Origin: an uncultured Pseudoxanthomonas sp.
GTDB lineage: Bacteria; Pseudomonadota; Gammaproteobacteria; Xanthomonadales; Xanthomonadaceae
DNA length: 64,000 nt
Reading direction: 5' to 3'
Assembly (NCBI GenBank): GCA_937975725.1
Contig: CALJUL010000107.1
Coordinates: 13,877 to 77,876, forward strand
Position numbers and translations under genes: made by a program. The notes below the pieces were generated by a model. The model did not search any database, was not told the origin of the DNA, and saw nothing but the letters and a program-made list of their open reading frames with translations. Below are positions 35,917 to 43,639 of the stretch, piece after piece. Positions within the stretch are counted from its first letter, which is position 1. Every line of letters starts with the position of its first letter.

Positions 35917-36831
35917 TCAGAAAATCTCGGCTACACAACACCTTAGCGAACCGCCGCCTGCTTCGATGGCCTCCAGCGGCACGTCACGGACCGTGAACCC
36001 TGCGCCCGCCTGCAACGCCTCCAGATGGGCCGGCGCCAATGCCTGGCGGGCGCGCCGGCTCATCCAGACCGTATCCCGGCCCAGCGCGATCGCATTGCCG
36101 GCGAACGCCGCCTGTTCGGCGGTCGACAGCCGCACCACATGTGGCCCGTAGAGCGCCTCCAGCGCCGCGTCCACCGCGTTGCCGGCGATCCCCGCCGGGC
36201 ATACCAGCGCGGCGCGTCCCGCCAGCACCGCGAGCACCACGTTGGTGTGGTACTCGCCCGGCGCGAGGTCGAACATCAGCGTCGCCCGCAGACCCAATGC
36301 ATCGTGCATCAGCCGCGCGCCGTGCTCGTCGCAGCGCTCGGACAGGCCGCAGAAGCCCAGGCCGCGGGCGTGGTCGATCGCCAGCGCGCCGGTCAGTTCG
36401 CAGGGATGCGGCTGCGTGGAGAGATCCACTTCCACATATCCCGCCACCGTGGCGAAGAAACCGCGGATGTCCGGGCGCGCCGATTCGCGCTGGCGCACCG
36501 GGTGGCGCATGCGCCCGACGATCAATCGCCCAGGAGCGGTGGCGAACACGTTGTTCGGGAACACCGCGTCGGGCATGTCCTCCCGTCCCGGGAAGCAGAC
36601 CACCGGCAGGATGTCCGACAGCGCGCGGTGCAGGGCATGGTGCTCGCGCAGCGCGGCATCGGCGTCGAACGCCGCCGCGCCCGCCATGTAGCGGTTGTCC
36701 TGCGCGGACTCTTCCGCGCGCATGAAGCCGTCCGGCGTCACCAGGAACGCCGCCCGCGCGGTGGCCGGCCCGAAATCCGGCGCCAGCGTCTTCGCCGTGG
36801 CGATGAAGGCGGCGGCGTCGCGCGTGATCAT
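35917..36831 (-). CDS. ctlX: Amidinotransferase-family hydrolase (CtlX/arginine deiminase-related)
   Basis: 304 residues. Guanidine-modifying fold: D-A-V-F-P-N-N-V-F-A-T (substrate Asp region, about 87-97), G-E-Y-H-T-N-V-V-L (catalytic His, about 190) and the C-terminal G-G-S-L-R-C-C-V-A-E-I-F with the nucleophilic Cys. It most resembles the citrulline-utilising CtlX group, but other amidino substrates are possible. ATG is 3 bp after the dusA stop, so it is cotranscribed with dusA. Confidence 0.8.
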   Translation of the reverse strand: MITRDAAAFIATAKTLAPDFGPATARAAFLVTPDGFMRAEESAQDNRYMAGAAAFDADAALREHHALHRALSDILPVVCFPGREDMPDAVFPNNVFATAPGRLIVGRMRHPVRQRESARPDIRGFFATVAGYVEVDLSTQPHPCELTGALAIDHARGLGFCGLSERCDEHGARLMHDALGLRATLMFDLAPGEYHTNVVLAVLAGRAALVCPAGIAGNAVDAALEALYGPHVVRLSTAEQAAFAGNAIALGRDTVWMSRRARQALAPAHLEALQAGAGFTVRDVPLEAIEAGGGSLRCCVAEIF

Positions 36832-36833
36832 GA

Positions 36834-37892
36834 TCAGGCCGCCGGGCGCAGTTCGCGCGTGGTGGCCGCCAGCGCGCGCTCTACCAGCGACCAGTCGGCG
36901 CCGGGCTTGTGCGCGCCCTCGCTGAGGATCTGGCGGAAGGCGCGGCCGCCGGGCTGCGCATGGAACAGGCCCAGCACGTGGCGCGTCATGTGCTTGAGCG
37001 CCACGCCCTGCGCCAGCCGCAACTCCACGTAGGGCCGCCACGCGCGCAGTAGCTCGGTACGCATGCGCACTTCCCCGCCGAACAGCGCGGCCTGCATTTC
37101 GTGCAGCACGTAGGGTTCGTGGTAGGCGGCGCGGCCGATCATCACGCCGTCGGCATGGCGCAGGTGTTCGAGCGCCTGCACGACCGTGGCGATGCCGCCG
37201 TTGAGCGCGACGGTCAGCCCGGGCCGCTCGCGCTTGAGCCGGTAGGCCCAGTCGTAGCGCAGCGGCGGGATCTCGCGGTTCTCTTTCGGCGACAGCCCGT
37301 TCAACCACGCCTTGCGCGCATGCACGAAGAACACGCGGCAGCCCGCGGCAGCCACCGTGTCGACGAAGGCGCGGAACAGGTCGTAGTCCTCCTGCTCGTC
37401 CACCCCCAGCCGGCACTTCACCGTGACCGGGACCGGCGTGCCGGAAGCGGCCACGGCGGCGATCATCGCCGCCACGCAGTCGGCCACCAGCGCCGGTTCC
37501 TGCATCAGGCAGGCGCCGAAGCGCCCGGCCTGCACTCGGTCGGACGGGCAGCCGACGTTGAGGTTCACTTCGTCGTAGCCCCAGTCCCGCGCGATGCACG
37601 CGGCCTGCGCCAGATGCGCCGGCTCGCTGCCGCCGAGCTGCACCGCCACCGGATGCTCGATCGGATCGAAACCCAGCAAGCGGTCGCGGTCGCCGTGGAT
37701 CACCGCCTGCGCGTGCACCATCTCGGTATACAGCCGCGCATCCGGCGCCAGCAGGCGATGGAACACGCGGCAGTGCGTGTCCGTCCAGTCCATCATCGGG
37801 GCGACGGACAGGCGCAGGGACGCCTCGTAGCGCGATTTTTCGCGCAAATCCAAGGACTTGCCCGTGTTTTCGTGATCCTCAGTTGCGCTCAT
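36834..37892 (-). CDS. dusA: tRNA-dihydrouridine synthase A, with an element-supplied N-terminus
   Basis: 352 residues. FMN enzyme reducing uridines in the tRNA D-loop. A-P-M-M-D-W-T-D (31-38), V-Q-L-G-G-S-E-P, N-L-N-V-G-C-P-S-D-R-V (catalytic Cys, about 115) and A-L-N-G-G-I are present. The first ~26 residues (M-S-A-T-E-D-H-E-N-T …) differ from the ancestral start still seen at 53343 (M-P-S-P-P-I-P-H-E-A-L-R-L-S-V-A-P-M). The integrated element therefore replaced promoter, start and N-terminus and kept the gene in frame. Divergent from the integrase 78 bp away. Confidence 0.95.
   Translation of the reverse strand: MSATEDHENTGKSLDLREKSRYEASLRLSVAPMMDWTDTHCRVFHRLLAPDARLYTEMVHAQAVIHGDRDRLLGFDPIEHPVAVQLGGSEPAHLAQAACIARDWGYDEVNLNVGCPSDRVQAGRFGACLMQEPALVADCVAAMIAAVAASGTPVPVTVKCRLGVDEQEDYDLFRAFVDTVAAAGCRVFFVHARKAWLNGLSPKENREIPPLRYDWAYRLKRERPGLTVALNGGIATVVQALEHLRHADGVMIGRAAYHEPYVLHEMQAALFGGEVRMRTELLRAWRPYVELRLAQGVALKHMTRHVLGLFHAQPGGRAFRQILSEGAHKPGADWSLVERALAATTRELRPAA
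37789..37819. other. Attachment site attL within the dusA coding sequence
   Basis: Reads TCCATCATCGGGGCGACGGA followed by CAGGCGCAGGG; codons for L-R-L-S-V-A-P-M-M-D on the minus strand. The stretch matching attR (53289-53315) is 26 of 27 bases including an 18-bp identical run; it shares TCCATCATCGGGGC with the middle site (50594). dusA 5' ends are known integration sites for a family of tyrosine recombinases. Confidence 0.8.
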
Positions 37893-37925
37893 GTTCGGCT
37901 AATTTCGTGAGTTTTTGGGGCGAAG

Positions 37926-37963
37926 GTGTAACACGTAGTGCAACATTCGGCCCGTTGTTACAC
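37926..37963. promoter_or_regulatory. Inverted repeat in the dusA-integrase divergent region
   Basis: GTGTAAC (37926-37932) and GTTACAC (37957-37963) are exact inverted copies 24 bp apart, just before the integrase ATG. They could be recombinase arm sites or an operator for integrase and the new dusA promoter. Inferred from symmetry and position only. Confidence 0.45.
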
Positions 37964-37970
37964 TCCGGGC

Positions 37971-39068
37971 ATGGGCTCAATCCTCACCCGCCGCCGGAAG
38001 AATGGATCAATAGGTTACACGGCCATCATTCGCGTCAAGCGCGATGGCAAGACCGTCGTTTCAGAGTCCGCCACCTTCGACCGACGCCAGCTGGCCAACG
38101 AATGGATGCGCCGGCGTGAAGCCGAACTGGACCAGCAGCGCGCCCGCGGCGAACCCCTCGGCAAAGGCTCGACGCTGGCCGAACTGCTGGAGTGGTATGG
38201 CAAGGACATCAAGGAGCTGACGCCCTGGGGCCGGACCAAGGAAGCGGACCTCAAGCGGCTGGCCAGCTACGACATCGCCAAGAAGAACGTCCTTCGCCTG
38301 ACAACTGCCGACTACATCGGCCATGTGGAGGCGCGTCGGCGCGAGGGTGCAGGCCCCGCCACCGCCAACAACGACCTGATCTGGCTTCGCCAGGTGCTGC
38401 GGTCCGCACGCGCATCGCTATCAGTGCCCATCGATCTGCAGCTACTGGAAGACGCCTCGCACGAGCTCCGGCAACGTCGGGTGACAGGCAAGCCCAAGGA
38501 GCGCCAGCGGCGGGTCCTTGCCTCCGAGGAGAGGACCCTGCTGGATCACTTCGCGATCCGTGACGTGCGCGCCGAGATTCCGATGGCCGACATCATCCAC
38601 TTCGCCCTGCTCACCGCCCGTCGCCAAGAAGAGATCACTCGCCTGAAATGGGCCGACCTCGATCGCGAGAAGAGCATTGCCTGGCTGGACGACGTGAAGC
38701 ACCCACGCAAGAAGATCGGGAACCGCCGGGCTTTCCGCCTGCTATCCGAGGCCTGGGACATCATCGACCGGCAGCCCAGGGTCATGGTGGAAGGTCCAGA
38801 CGGGAAGCAGATGCCGGACCCGCGCGTCTTCCCCTACAACTCCAAGTCGATCGGCGCCAATTTCACCCGCGCCTGCCGGCTCCGGGGCCTGAAAGACCTG
38901 CACTTCCATGACCTGCGCCACGAGGCCACGTCCCGCCTGTTCGAGCGCGGCTACGACATCCCGGAAGTCGCCCAGTTCACCCTGCACGAGTCTTGGACAA
39001 CCCTGAAACGATACACCCACCTCCGACCGGAACAGGTCGAAGAGCGCCCCGCAAAGGCCGCTCCCTGA
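37971..39068 (+). CDS. int: dusA-site tyrosine recombinase (integrase)
   Basis: 365 residues from the ATG at 37971. N-terminal SAM-like/arm domain (about 1-175) and catalytic domain with R218 (T-A-R-R-Q-E-E-I), H313-D-L-R316-H, H339 and Y348 (K-R-Y-T-H-L), all five classical residues visible. It is adjacent to its target dusA, as in dusA-associated integrases, and should integrate and excise the element. A degenerate relative lies at 50761-51480. Confidence 0.95.
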   Translation: MGSILTRRRKNGSIGYTAIIRVKRDGKTVVSESATFDRRQLANEWMRRREAELDQQRARGEPLGKGSTLAELLEWYGKDIKELTPWGRTKEADLKRLASYDIAKKNVLRLTTADYIGHVEARRREGAGPATANNDLIWLRQVLRSARASLSVPIDLQLLEDASHELRQRRVTGKPKERQRRVLASEERTLLDHFAIRDVRAEIPMADIIHFALLTARRQEEITRLKWADLDREKSIAWLDDVKHPRKKIGNRRAFRLLSEAWDIIDRQPRVMVEGPDGKQMPDPRVFPYNSKSIGANFTRACRLRGLKDLHFHDLRHEATSRLFERGYDIPEVAQFTLHESWTTLKRYTHLRPEQVEERPAKAAP

Positions 39069-39081
39069 CTCACTTGCTATT

Positions 39082-39099
39082 TATATCAATACGGATATA
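39082..39099. promoter_or_regulatory. Inverted repeat upstream of the toxin gene
   Basis: TATATC (39082-39087) and GATATA (39094-39099) separated by 6 bp, immediately before the toxin start. Toxin-antitoxin operons are usually autoregulated through such palindromes, so this is a candidate antitoxin operator overlapping the promoter or ribosome site. Confidence 0.5.
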
Positions 39100-39102
39100 G
39101 TG

Positions 39103-39429
39103 ATGCCCACCAAGCCAATCGAGTTCCTGGGTGACTCCCTGCGCAGCTTGCGGGAGTTCCCGGATGACGCGAAGCGGGATGCCGGATACCAGTTGGACCG
39201 CGTGCAGCACGGACTGCAGCCGGACGACTTCAAACCCATGCCGACGATCGGCAAGGGCGTCGAAGAGATCCGGGTACGCGACGACACCGGCGCCTACCGC
39301 GTCATCTACACGGCTCGATTGGCCGATGCGATCTACGTACTCCACGCCTTCCAGAAGAAGACGCAGGCCACATCGAAACGCGACATCGACCTGGCGAAGC
39401 AACGCTTCGCCCTGCTGAGCAGGAAGTGA
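39103..39429 (+). CDS. HigB/RelE-like toxin (phage Gp49-like)
   Basis: 108 residues from the ATG at 39103; a GTG one codon upstream (39100) is also possible. I-R-V-R-D-D-T-G-A-Y-R-V-I-Y and Y-V-L-H-A-F-Q-K-K-T-Q (about 56-90) are the signature of the phage-derived Gp49-like/HigB family of ribosome-dependent mRNA endonucleases. Paired with an overlapping antitoxin; toxin first, as in higBA. It probably stabilises the element. Confidence 0.9.
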   Translation: MPTKPIEFLGDSLRSLREFPDDAKRDAGYQLDRVQHGLQPDDFKPMPTIGKGVEEIRVRDDTGAYRVIYTARLADAIYVLHAFQKKTQATSKRDIDLAKQRFALLSRK

Positions 39430-39431
39430 CC

Positions 39432-39719
39432 ATGAGCAAGACCAAGACCGAACGATTCGCCAGCGTCTGGGATGCGCTTGCCGACACGGCCGAGGAAGCC
39501 GCCAATCTCAAGGTGCGCGCCGAGCTGATGCGGAAGATCGCTTCGTTGATCCAGGAGAGCGGCTGGACGCAGGCGGCGGCGGCAGAGCGCTGCGGCATCA
39601 CCCAGCCACGCATGAACGATCTGCTTCGGGGACGTATCTCGCGCTTCTCGCTCGATGCACTGGTCAACGTGGCATCCGCGCTTGGCCAGCAGGTACACGT
39701 CGAATTGAAGGCCGCATAG
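39432..39719 (+). CDS. HigA-like XRE-family antitoxin
   Basis: 95 residues from the ATG at 39432; a GTG at 39426 overlaps the toxin stop (GTGA) and may be the true coupled start. Helix-turn-helix at about 42-75 (W-T-Q-A-A-A-A-E-R-C-G-I-T-Q-P-R-M-N-D-L-L). It would neutralise the toxin and repress the pair through the palindrome upstream. Confidence 0.9.
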   Translation: MSKTKTERFASVWDALADTAEEAANLKVRAELMRKIASLIQESGWTQAAAAERCGITQPRMNDLLRGRISRFSLDALVNVASALGQQVHVELKAA

Positions 39720-39746
39720 AGGCATTCCCTGCGACCGGAGCCAGAC

Positions 39747-40100
39747 ATGTCCGACTACAGCTTCCATATCGATCCGATCAGGGCACAAAGCGCCCTCGAT
39801 CCAGATTTTGCCGTCATGCTTGAAGGCGCACCAGGCTGGTCCGAAGACGATCGGAAGGACGTGCCTCCGCCCATCATCGGATGGCGCCTCATGCTGATGC
39901 ACTGCGGGCACGCCGCCGAGCACCAGGACTTCGCAGGCGGGGACGATGGTTTCCGTGACGCACAGGCCGCAGGAAAGGCGTGGCTGGCCAACCATGGCGT
40001 AGACGGCATCTCGCAGTGGCTGGCGGGTTCATCCGAGGTCATGCGGCGTATGAACTCGGATTCGGACTTCCGCCATCAGATCAGCAAGCGCGGCTTCTGA
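39747..40100 (+). CDS. Hypothetical protein of the integrative element
   Basis: 117 residues with no signal peptide or membrane segment. Contains H-C-G-H-A-A-E-H and W-L-A-N-H-G-V-D-G-I-S-Q-W; I do not recognise a domain. It follows the antitoxin by 27 bp and precedes a membrane protein by 1 bp, so these three units may be one transcript. Confidence 0.6.
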   Translation: MSDYSFHIDPIRAQSALDPDFAVMLEGAPGWSEDDRKDVPPPIIGWRLMLMHCGHAAEHQDFAGGDDGFRDAQAAGKAWLANHGVDGISQWLAGSSEVMRRMNSDSDFRHQISKRGF

Positions 40101-40101
40101 T

Positions 40102-40554
40102 ATGGCCGAGCGCCCGTTCCGGCTGGGACCAGACCCCAATCGCCCCTATCTGGAGCGATGGAACACCATGCATCCGGACCGATACGGTCGGCCGGGCGCA
40201 ACAAAAAACGAAAGCACGAGCGACTCTCGTCGGTTCGAAAGCGAAGACCCCAACTACTACGGCCCAGGACTGGTTCGATCACCGGGCAACGAGCTACTGG
40301 ATGCGGCAACGGGCCTGATCGTCCTTGCCTTGGCAGCAGTACTTGGCTTTGTCATCACCGTCACAGCCTATCAACTGACACATCCAGAGAACCTGACCGC
40401 TGCGTGGTTGCTCGGCTATGTCGTTACCTTCGCGGCATCCACCTTCGTAAGCGCCGGCGTGCTGTACGCAGCGCGGCGCATCATATGGGCACTGATCTTG
40501 ACGGCCATTGCATTCGGTATCGGATACGCCGTCTGGCATCTATGGCTCGCCTGA
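40102..40554 (+). CDS. Hypothetical membrane protein
   Basis: 150 residues: a polar N-terminal ~65 residues rich in Arg/Asn/Pro, then three membrane helices (about 70-90, 98-118, 126-146). No recognised family. A hairpin CCGGATTC/GAATCCGG at 40646-40665 downstream may end the transcript, though it has no T-run. Confidence 0.6.
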   Translation: MAERPFRLGPDPNRPYLERWNTMHPDRYGRPGATKNESTSDSRRFESEDPNYYGPGLVRSPGNELLDAATGLIVLALAAVLGFVITVTAYQLTHPENLTAAWLLGYVVTFAASTFVSAGVLYAARRIIWALILTAIAFGIGYAVWHLWLA

Positions 40555-40758
40555 GAAATCGCTGATCCATGTCGCTCCGCGACTGGCGTGCCGTCCTGGC
40601 ACTCGGCCGCCGTCCAGGCGGCCACTCGCCGCGTCCTGCGGCTCGCCGGATTCTTGCGAATCCGGTTCCGTCAGCGTGAGCAAAATTCGTTGGCGAACAT
40701 TCCCACTATCGAGACGGGATTGTTAACAAGACCGCCGATAGGTTCATCGAACAATCGA

Positions 40759-41046
40759 CTATCCCCGGCGAGTGCCATACGTCGCTAGCTGGAGACGTTC
40801 GGCAACGACTGCAAAGTCGACATTCTCGAATTCGACCCGTGCACGTTTGGCTGCCGACTGCTCGACTCGCAACGATGCTTCTCTCAGTCTCTTGATCTCA
40901 GCGAGGTTGGCATCGATGGTTCTTGTAGAACGCCGAAGCTCTACCAACGTGCGCCTGAACTTGTAGTTCCTGCGGGCATAGACAACCGCCACCAAGACCG
41001 CGGAGACAGCCCGCAGGGTCCAGATTGTGGCCTTGATCCGATTCAT
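40759..41046 (-). CDS. Hypothetical membrane-anchored coiled-coil protein
   Basis: 95 residues: one N-terminal hydrophobic segment (about 8-24) followed by a heptad-like helical region (L-V-E-L-R-R-S-T-R-T-I-D-A-N-L-A-E-I-K-R, about 36-65). No domain recognised. It lies 34 bp after the repressor gene on the same strand. Confidence 0.5.
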   Translation of the reverse strand: MNRIKATIWTLRAVSAVLVAVVYARRNYKFRRTLVELRRSTRTIDANLAEIKRLREASLRVEQSAAKRARVEFENVDFAVVAERLQLATYGTRRG

Positions 41047-41080
41047 CGCATCCGAACTCCTGCCCGAGCGAACTTGTCAT

Positions 41081-41800
41081 CTATCTCTTCTTGCCACCTT
41101 TCTTCGGCACTGGCTTGAAGAACATGTCCCATGGACTCTGATGCCATCCCCGACCGTCCCCGCCCAGTACAGGGTATCCCCTACTCTCGGAGCACCTTTC
41201 CTCGTCGGAGGCGGATGGGTTTGCACCGGTCAGCCGGCCCAGATGTTGCGGACGATCCCTTTCCCGATTGCTCCAGAGTTCCAACGCCTCTGCGTACTCC
41301 TTGCTGCTTGCCAGACGATACGCCGTGTCGACCATAGGTCCTCCGGTGTATCTCGCTAACTCCCTGGCGCGGGTACCGGCCTCTAGCCTTGCCACGTCGT
41401 CGTCCATATCAATGCCGGACTCTTGGTAAAGATCCGCCAGAAGCTTCAATGACTGCTTGAAGTACAGCCGTCCCCAATAATCGTCCACCTGGGTCCGCTC
41501 AGGGAATGTCACGGCATTCGGCGGCGCAATGTGACCATTGGCCGTGTCCGTAATTCCGGTCATCAACCAGAACGCGTACTCGGGATGCTTCGCCGTCAGG
41601 ATCTCCAGCATCTCAAGGGTGGCCTTCTGACGACGCGCCAGCACGCTCCGCCATCGCTGCGCTGCGATTCCCGTACTCGCACCGAAGCGCTCCCAGAAGC
41701 TCCGACCAGCTTGCCCCGGGACGTCCCCCAGGCTGCACAGGTGAGCAAGAAGCAGCATGGCGCGATCGTTGATCGTGCTTGACACTCGCGCAAACTCCAT
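41081..41800 (-). CDS. Putative phage-type repressor / DNA-binding regulator
   Basis: 239 residues. The N-terminal ~65 residues look like the helix-turn-helix of CI-type repressors: F-W-E-R-F-G-A-S-T-G-I-A-A-Q-R-W-R-S (about 36-53) and the terminal H-P-E-Y-A-F-W-L-M-T-G-I that closes such domains. The rest is not recognised and has no LexA-type peptidase residues I can see. Divergent from the mobilization genes across a strong palindrome; probably their switch. Confidence 0.65.
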   Translation of the reverse strand: MEFARVSSTINDRAMLLLAHLCSLGDVPGQAGRSFWERFGASTGIAAQRWRSVLARRQKATLEMLEILTAKHPEYAFWLMTGITDTANGHIAPPNAVTFPERTQVDDYWGRLYFKQSLKLLADLYQESGIDMDDDVARLEAGTRARELARYTGGPMVDTAYRLASSKEYAEALELWSNRERDRPQHLGRLTGANPSASDEERCSESRGYPVLGGDGRGWHQSPWDMFFKPVPKKGGKKR

Positions 41801-41835
41801 CTATATACGAATCATTCCATCTAATTTAGATGGAA
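41796..41835. promoter_or_regulatory. Operator candidate with three half-sites, repressor/mobilization divergence
   Basis: TTCCATCTA (41815-41823) and TAGATGGAA (41827-41835) form a perfect 9-bp dyad with a 3-bp centre; a third half-site TCCATCTA (41796-41803) overlaps the repressor's own start codon. This arrangement suits autoregulation of the repressor and control of the rightward genes. Confidence 0.6.
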
Positions 41836-41894
41836 ATTGTTTGTTTGGGATGAGATTAGCTGAATCTCGCACATTTTTGCTCAGCCAGCGCGCC

Positions 41895-42131
41895 ATGACC
41901 CTAATGTCTCCTACCGAAGCTCACATCACCAACCAGTACGGCGCCCCGTTGATATCCCTTGAAGCAGTTGCGGAAATCTTGGGTCGCAAGCCGAACTCCC
42001 TTCGCATCCTGATTAATCAAGGCCGAGGCGACGAGTTGCTCGCCAGCAAGCTACGGGCTTGTCGCGCTCAGCTCGGGCGCCGGGTGATGTTCCGCGTCAC
42101 CGACATTGCCCGTCTGATTGACGAGGCCTGA
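41895..42131 (+). CDS. Small DNA-binding-type protein (PrtN-like)
   Basis: 78 residues from the ATG at 41895; 41904 and 41850 are alternatives. I-S-L-E-A-V-A-E-I-L-G-R-K-P-N-S-L-R and V-T-D-I-A-R-L-I-D resemble the pyocin-activator PrtN / excisionase-like winged helix. It is the first rightward gene after the operator and may activate the following genes or assist excision. Confidence 0.55.
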   Translation: MTLMSPTEAHITNQYGAPLISLEAVAEILGRKPNSLRILINQGRGDELLASKLRACRAQLGRRVMFRVTDIARLIDEA

Positions 42132-42136
42132 AAGTC

Positions 42137-42928
42137 GTGAGCATCCGCCTCATGACCCTTGCTTGGGAGTTGAAGATCCCGGCTACGCCGAAGATCGTGC
42201 TTCTGGCGCTGTGCGATTGGGCGAACGATGAAGGTATCTGCTTTCCGAGCGTCGCTCGCGTCGCCTCTCGAGCATCATTGTCTCCGCGCCAATGCAAACG
42301 CGTGCTGCATCAACTAGCAGATGATCGGTGGATGGAGGTAATCGGAAACCTGACCGGCGGCGCTTCCTCCAGGCGATACCAGATCAATGTCGAAGCCCTA
42401 CGAACCGGTGACACCAGCGTCACCCGTGTCAAAACGTCACCGGTGGCAAAGGCGTCACCCCAGGGGATGACATCTGCGCCCACAACCGGTGACGCTGATG
42501 TCACCCGAACCACCAGAGAACCATCACTTGAACCACCACTACCACCCACCCCGACTGACCAAGCCCTCGTAGTTCCCCAACAACTCTCGGAACGCGAGCG
42601 GGTAGTGGTTGTGGATCTGCTCGATGGGTTGGACGTCAAAATCTGTCAATCACTGCTCGACGAGCTGGCAGGCCAGGTTGCCGCGGACAAGATCAGAACC
42701 ACCCCCTCCAACTTCATGCGGGTCCTGGTCGAACGCGCACGCGCCGGACGATTCACCCCTGCCTACGGACCAGCCATCGCCGCACGCCGAGATCGTGAAG
42801 AGGCAGAGCGCCAAGCCAGGATCAAGGAGCGCCAAGCCAGGCCAGCCCCACCAGCCCCTGAACTCGTGCAAGCCAGGCTGAGCGAGATCACGGCACTGCT
42901 CAGCAGGCAGGGGGATACGCCATGCTAG
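42137..42928 (+). CDS. Helix-turn-helix replication-type protein
   Basis: 263 residues from a GTG. N-terminal winged helix (about 1-70: K-I-V-L-L-A-L-C-D-W-A-N-D-E-G and S-L-S-P-R-Q-C-K-R-V-L-H-Q-L) of the HTH_36 type common in phage and plasmid replication initiators; middle Thr/Pro-rich; C-terminal helical region with many Arg/Glu. It may initiate replication of the excised circle, though a role in regulation is also possible. Confidence 0.65.
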   Translation: MSIRLMTLAWELKIPATPKIVLLALCDWANDEGICFPSVARVASRASLSPRQCKRVLHQLADDRWMEVIGNLTGGASSRRYQINVEALRTGDTSVTRVKTSPVAKASPQGMTSAPTTGDADVTRTTREPSLEPPLPPTPTDQALVVPQQLSERERVVVVDLLDGLDVKICQSLLDELAGQVAADKIRTTPSNFMRVLVERARAGRFTPAYGPAIAARRDREEAERQARIKERQARPAPPAPELVQARLSEITALLSRQGDTPC

Positions 42929-42958
42929 TCGTTCTCATCACAGCCGGAGTCCAGCATG

Positions 42959-43097
42959 CTGGACTTTTCAAGCCATGTTTGTGGGGAGTGCTGGACTTTT
43001 CAAGCCATGTTTGTGGGGAGTGCAGGATAGCCTTGGCGGTGCCAAGGCCCGGGATTTCTCCCGGATGCCCCACTCCCCACACGTCCAGCACCTGCAC
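42959..43097. other. Candidate origin of transfer (oriT) region
   Basis: Two perfect 32-bp tandem repeats (42959-42990 and 42991-43022, beginning CTGGACTTTTCAAGCCATGT) are followed by two adjacent stem-loops: CCTTGG/CCAAGG (43031-43047) and CCGGGA/TCCCGG (43049-43064). The inverted fragment CACTCCCCAC follows at 43071-43080. The position directly upstream of mobC and the relaxase gene is where oriT normally lies. Confidence 0.6.
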
Positions 43098-43108
43098 GGA
43101 GGCATGCC

Positions 43109-43639
43109 ATGCCGCGTGTAGAGGCCAGCCTGGACCGCGCCACCAAGGACGCGTTCCATAATCTGGCGAGGCAGTCGGGCACGACCGAGGCGGCCCTCCT
43201 CCGGCGGGTTATCGCTGCCGTCGTGAAATCGAACCCGGTCACGCGCTACGGCCAGGATGTGGATGCCGACCGCTCGATGCGGCTCACGGTGCGGGTTACA
43301 CCGGACATCTTCGAAGCAGTCACCAGGACGGCACACGATGCGGGAATGAGCCGACCAGGCGTCGTCCTCGGCACACTGCGGGCACGATTCCTCCAGGCAC
43401 CAACGCTGCTCCCAGTGGAGGCAGAGGCCGTCGGACGCGCGGCCTACCAGCTCTCCATGGTCGGCACGAATCTCAACCAGCTCACCCGACTCGTCCACCA
43501 AGGAAGACTGGGAGCGCTAGCCGAGCGTGACCAGGTGCTCGCATCGGCCATATCGGCGATCATCGCCCTGCGCGAAAGCATCCATGCGCTGATGGAAACG
43601 GCTACCACCCGCTGGGTCCCCGGGGAGAGTGGGAAGTGA
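43109..43639 (+). CDS. mobC: MobC-like relaxosome accessory protein
   Basis: 176 residues. Ribbon-helix-helix-like N-terminus (V-E-A-S-L-D-R-A-T-K-D-A-F) and the C-terminal Y-Q-L-S-M-V-G-T-N-L-N-Q-L-T-R-L-V-H (about 113-130) that defines MobC. It would bind oriT and recruit the relaxase, whose ATG overlaps the mobC stop by 4 nt. Confidence 0.88.
   Translation: MPRVEASLDRATKDAFHNLARQSGTTEAALLRRVIAAVVKSNPVTRYGQDVDADRSMRLTVRVTPDIFEAVTRTAHDAGMSRPGVVLGTLRARFLQAPTLLPVEAEAVGRAAYQLSMVGTNLNQLTRLVHQGRLGALAERDQVLASAISAIIALRESIHALMETATTRWVPGESGK

Noticed and set aside
42959..43022. CRISPR array
   Set aside because: Only two repeats, perfectly adjacent with no spacer; better explained as iterons or oriT repeats.
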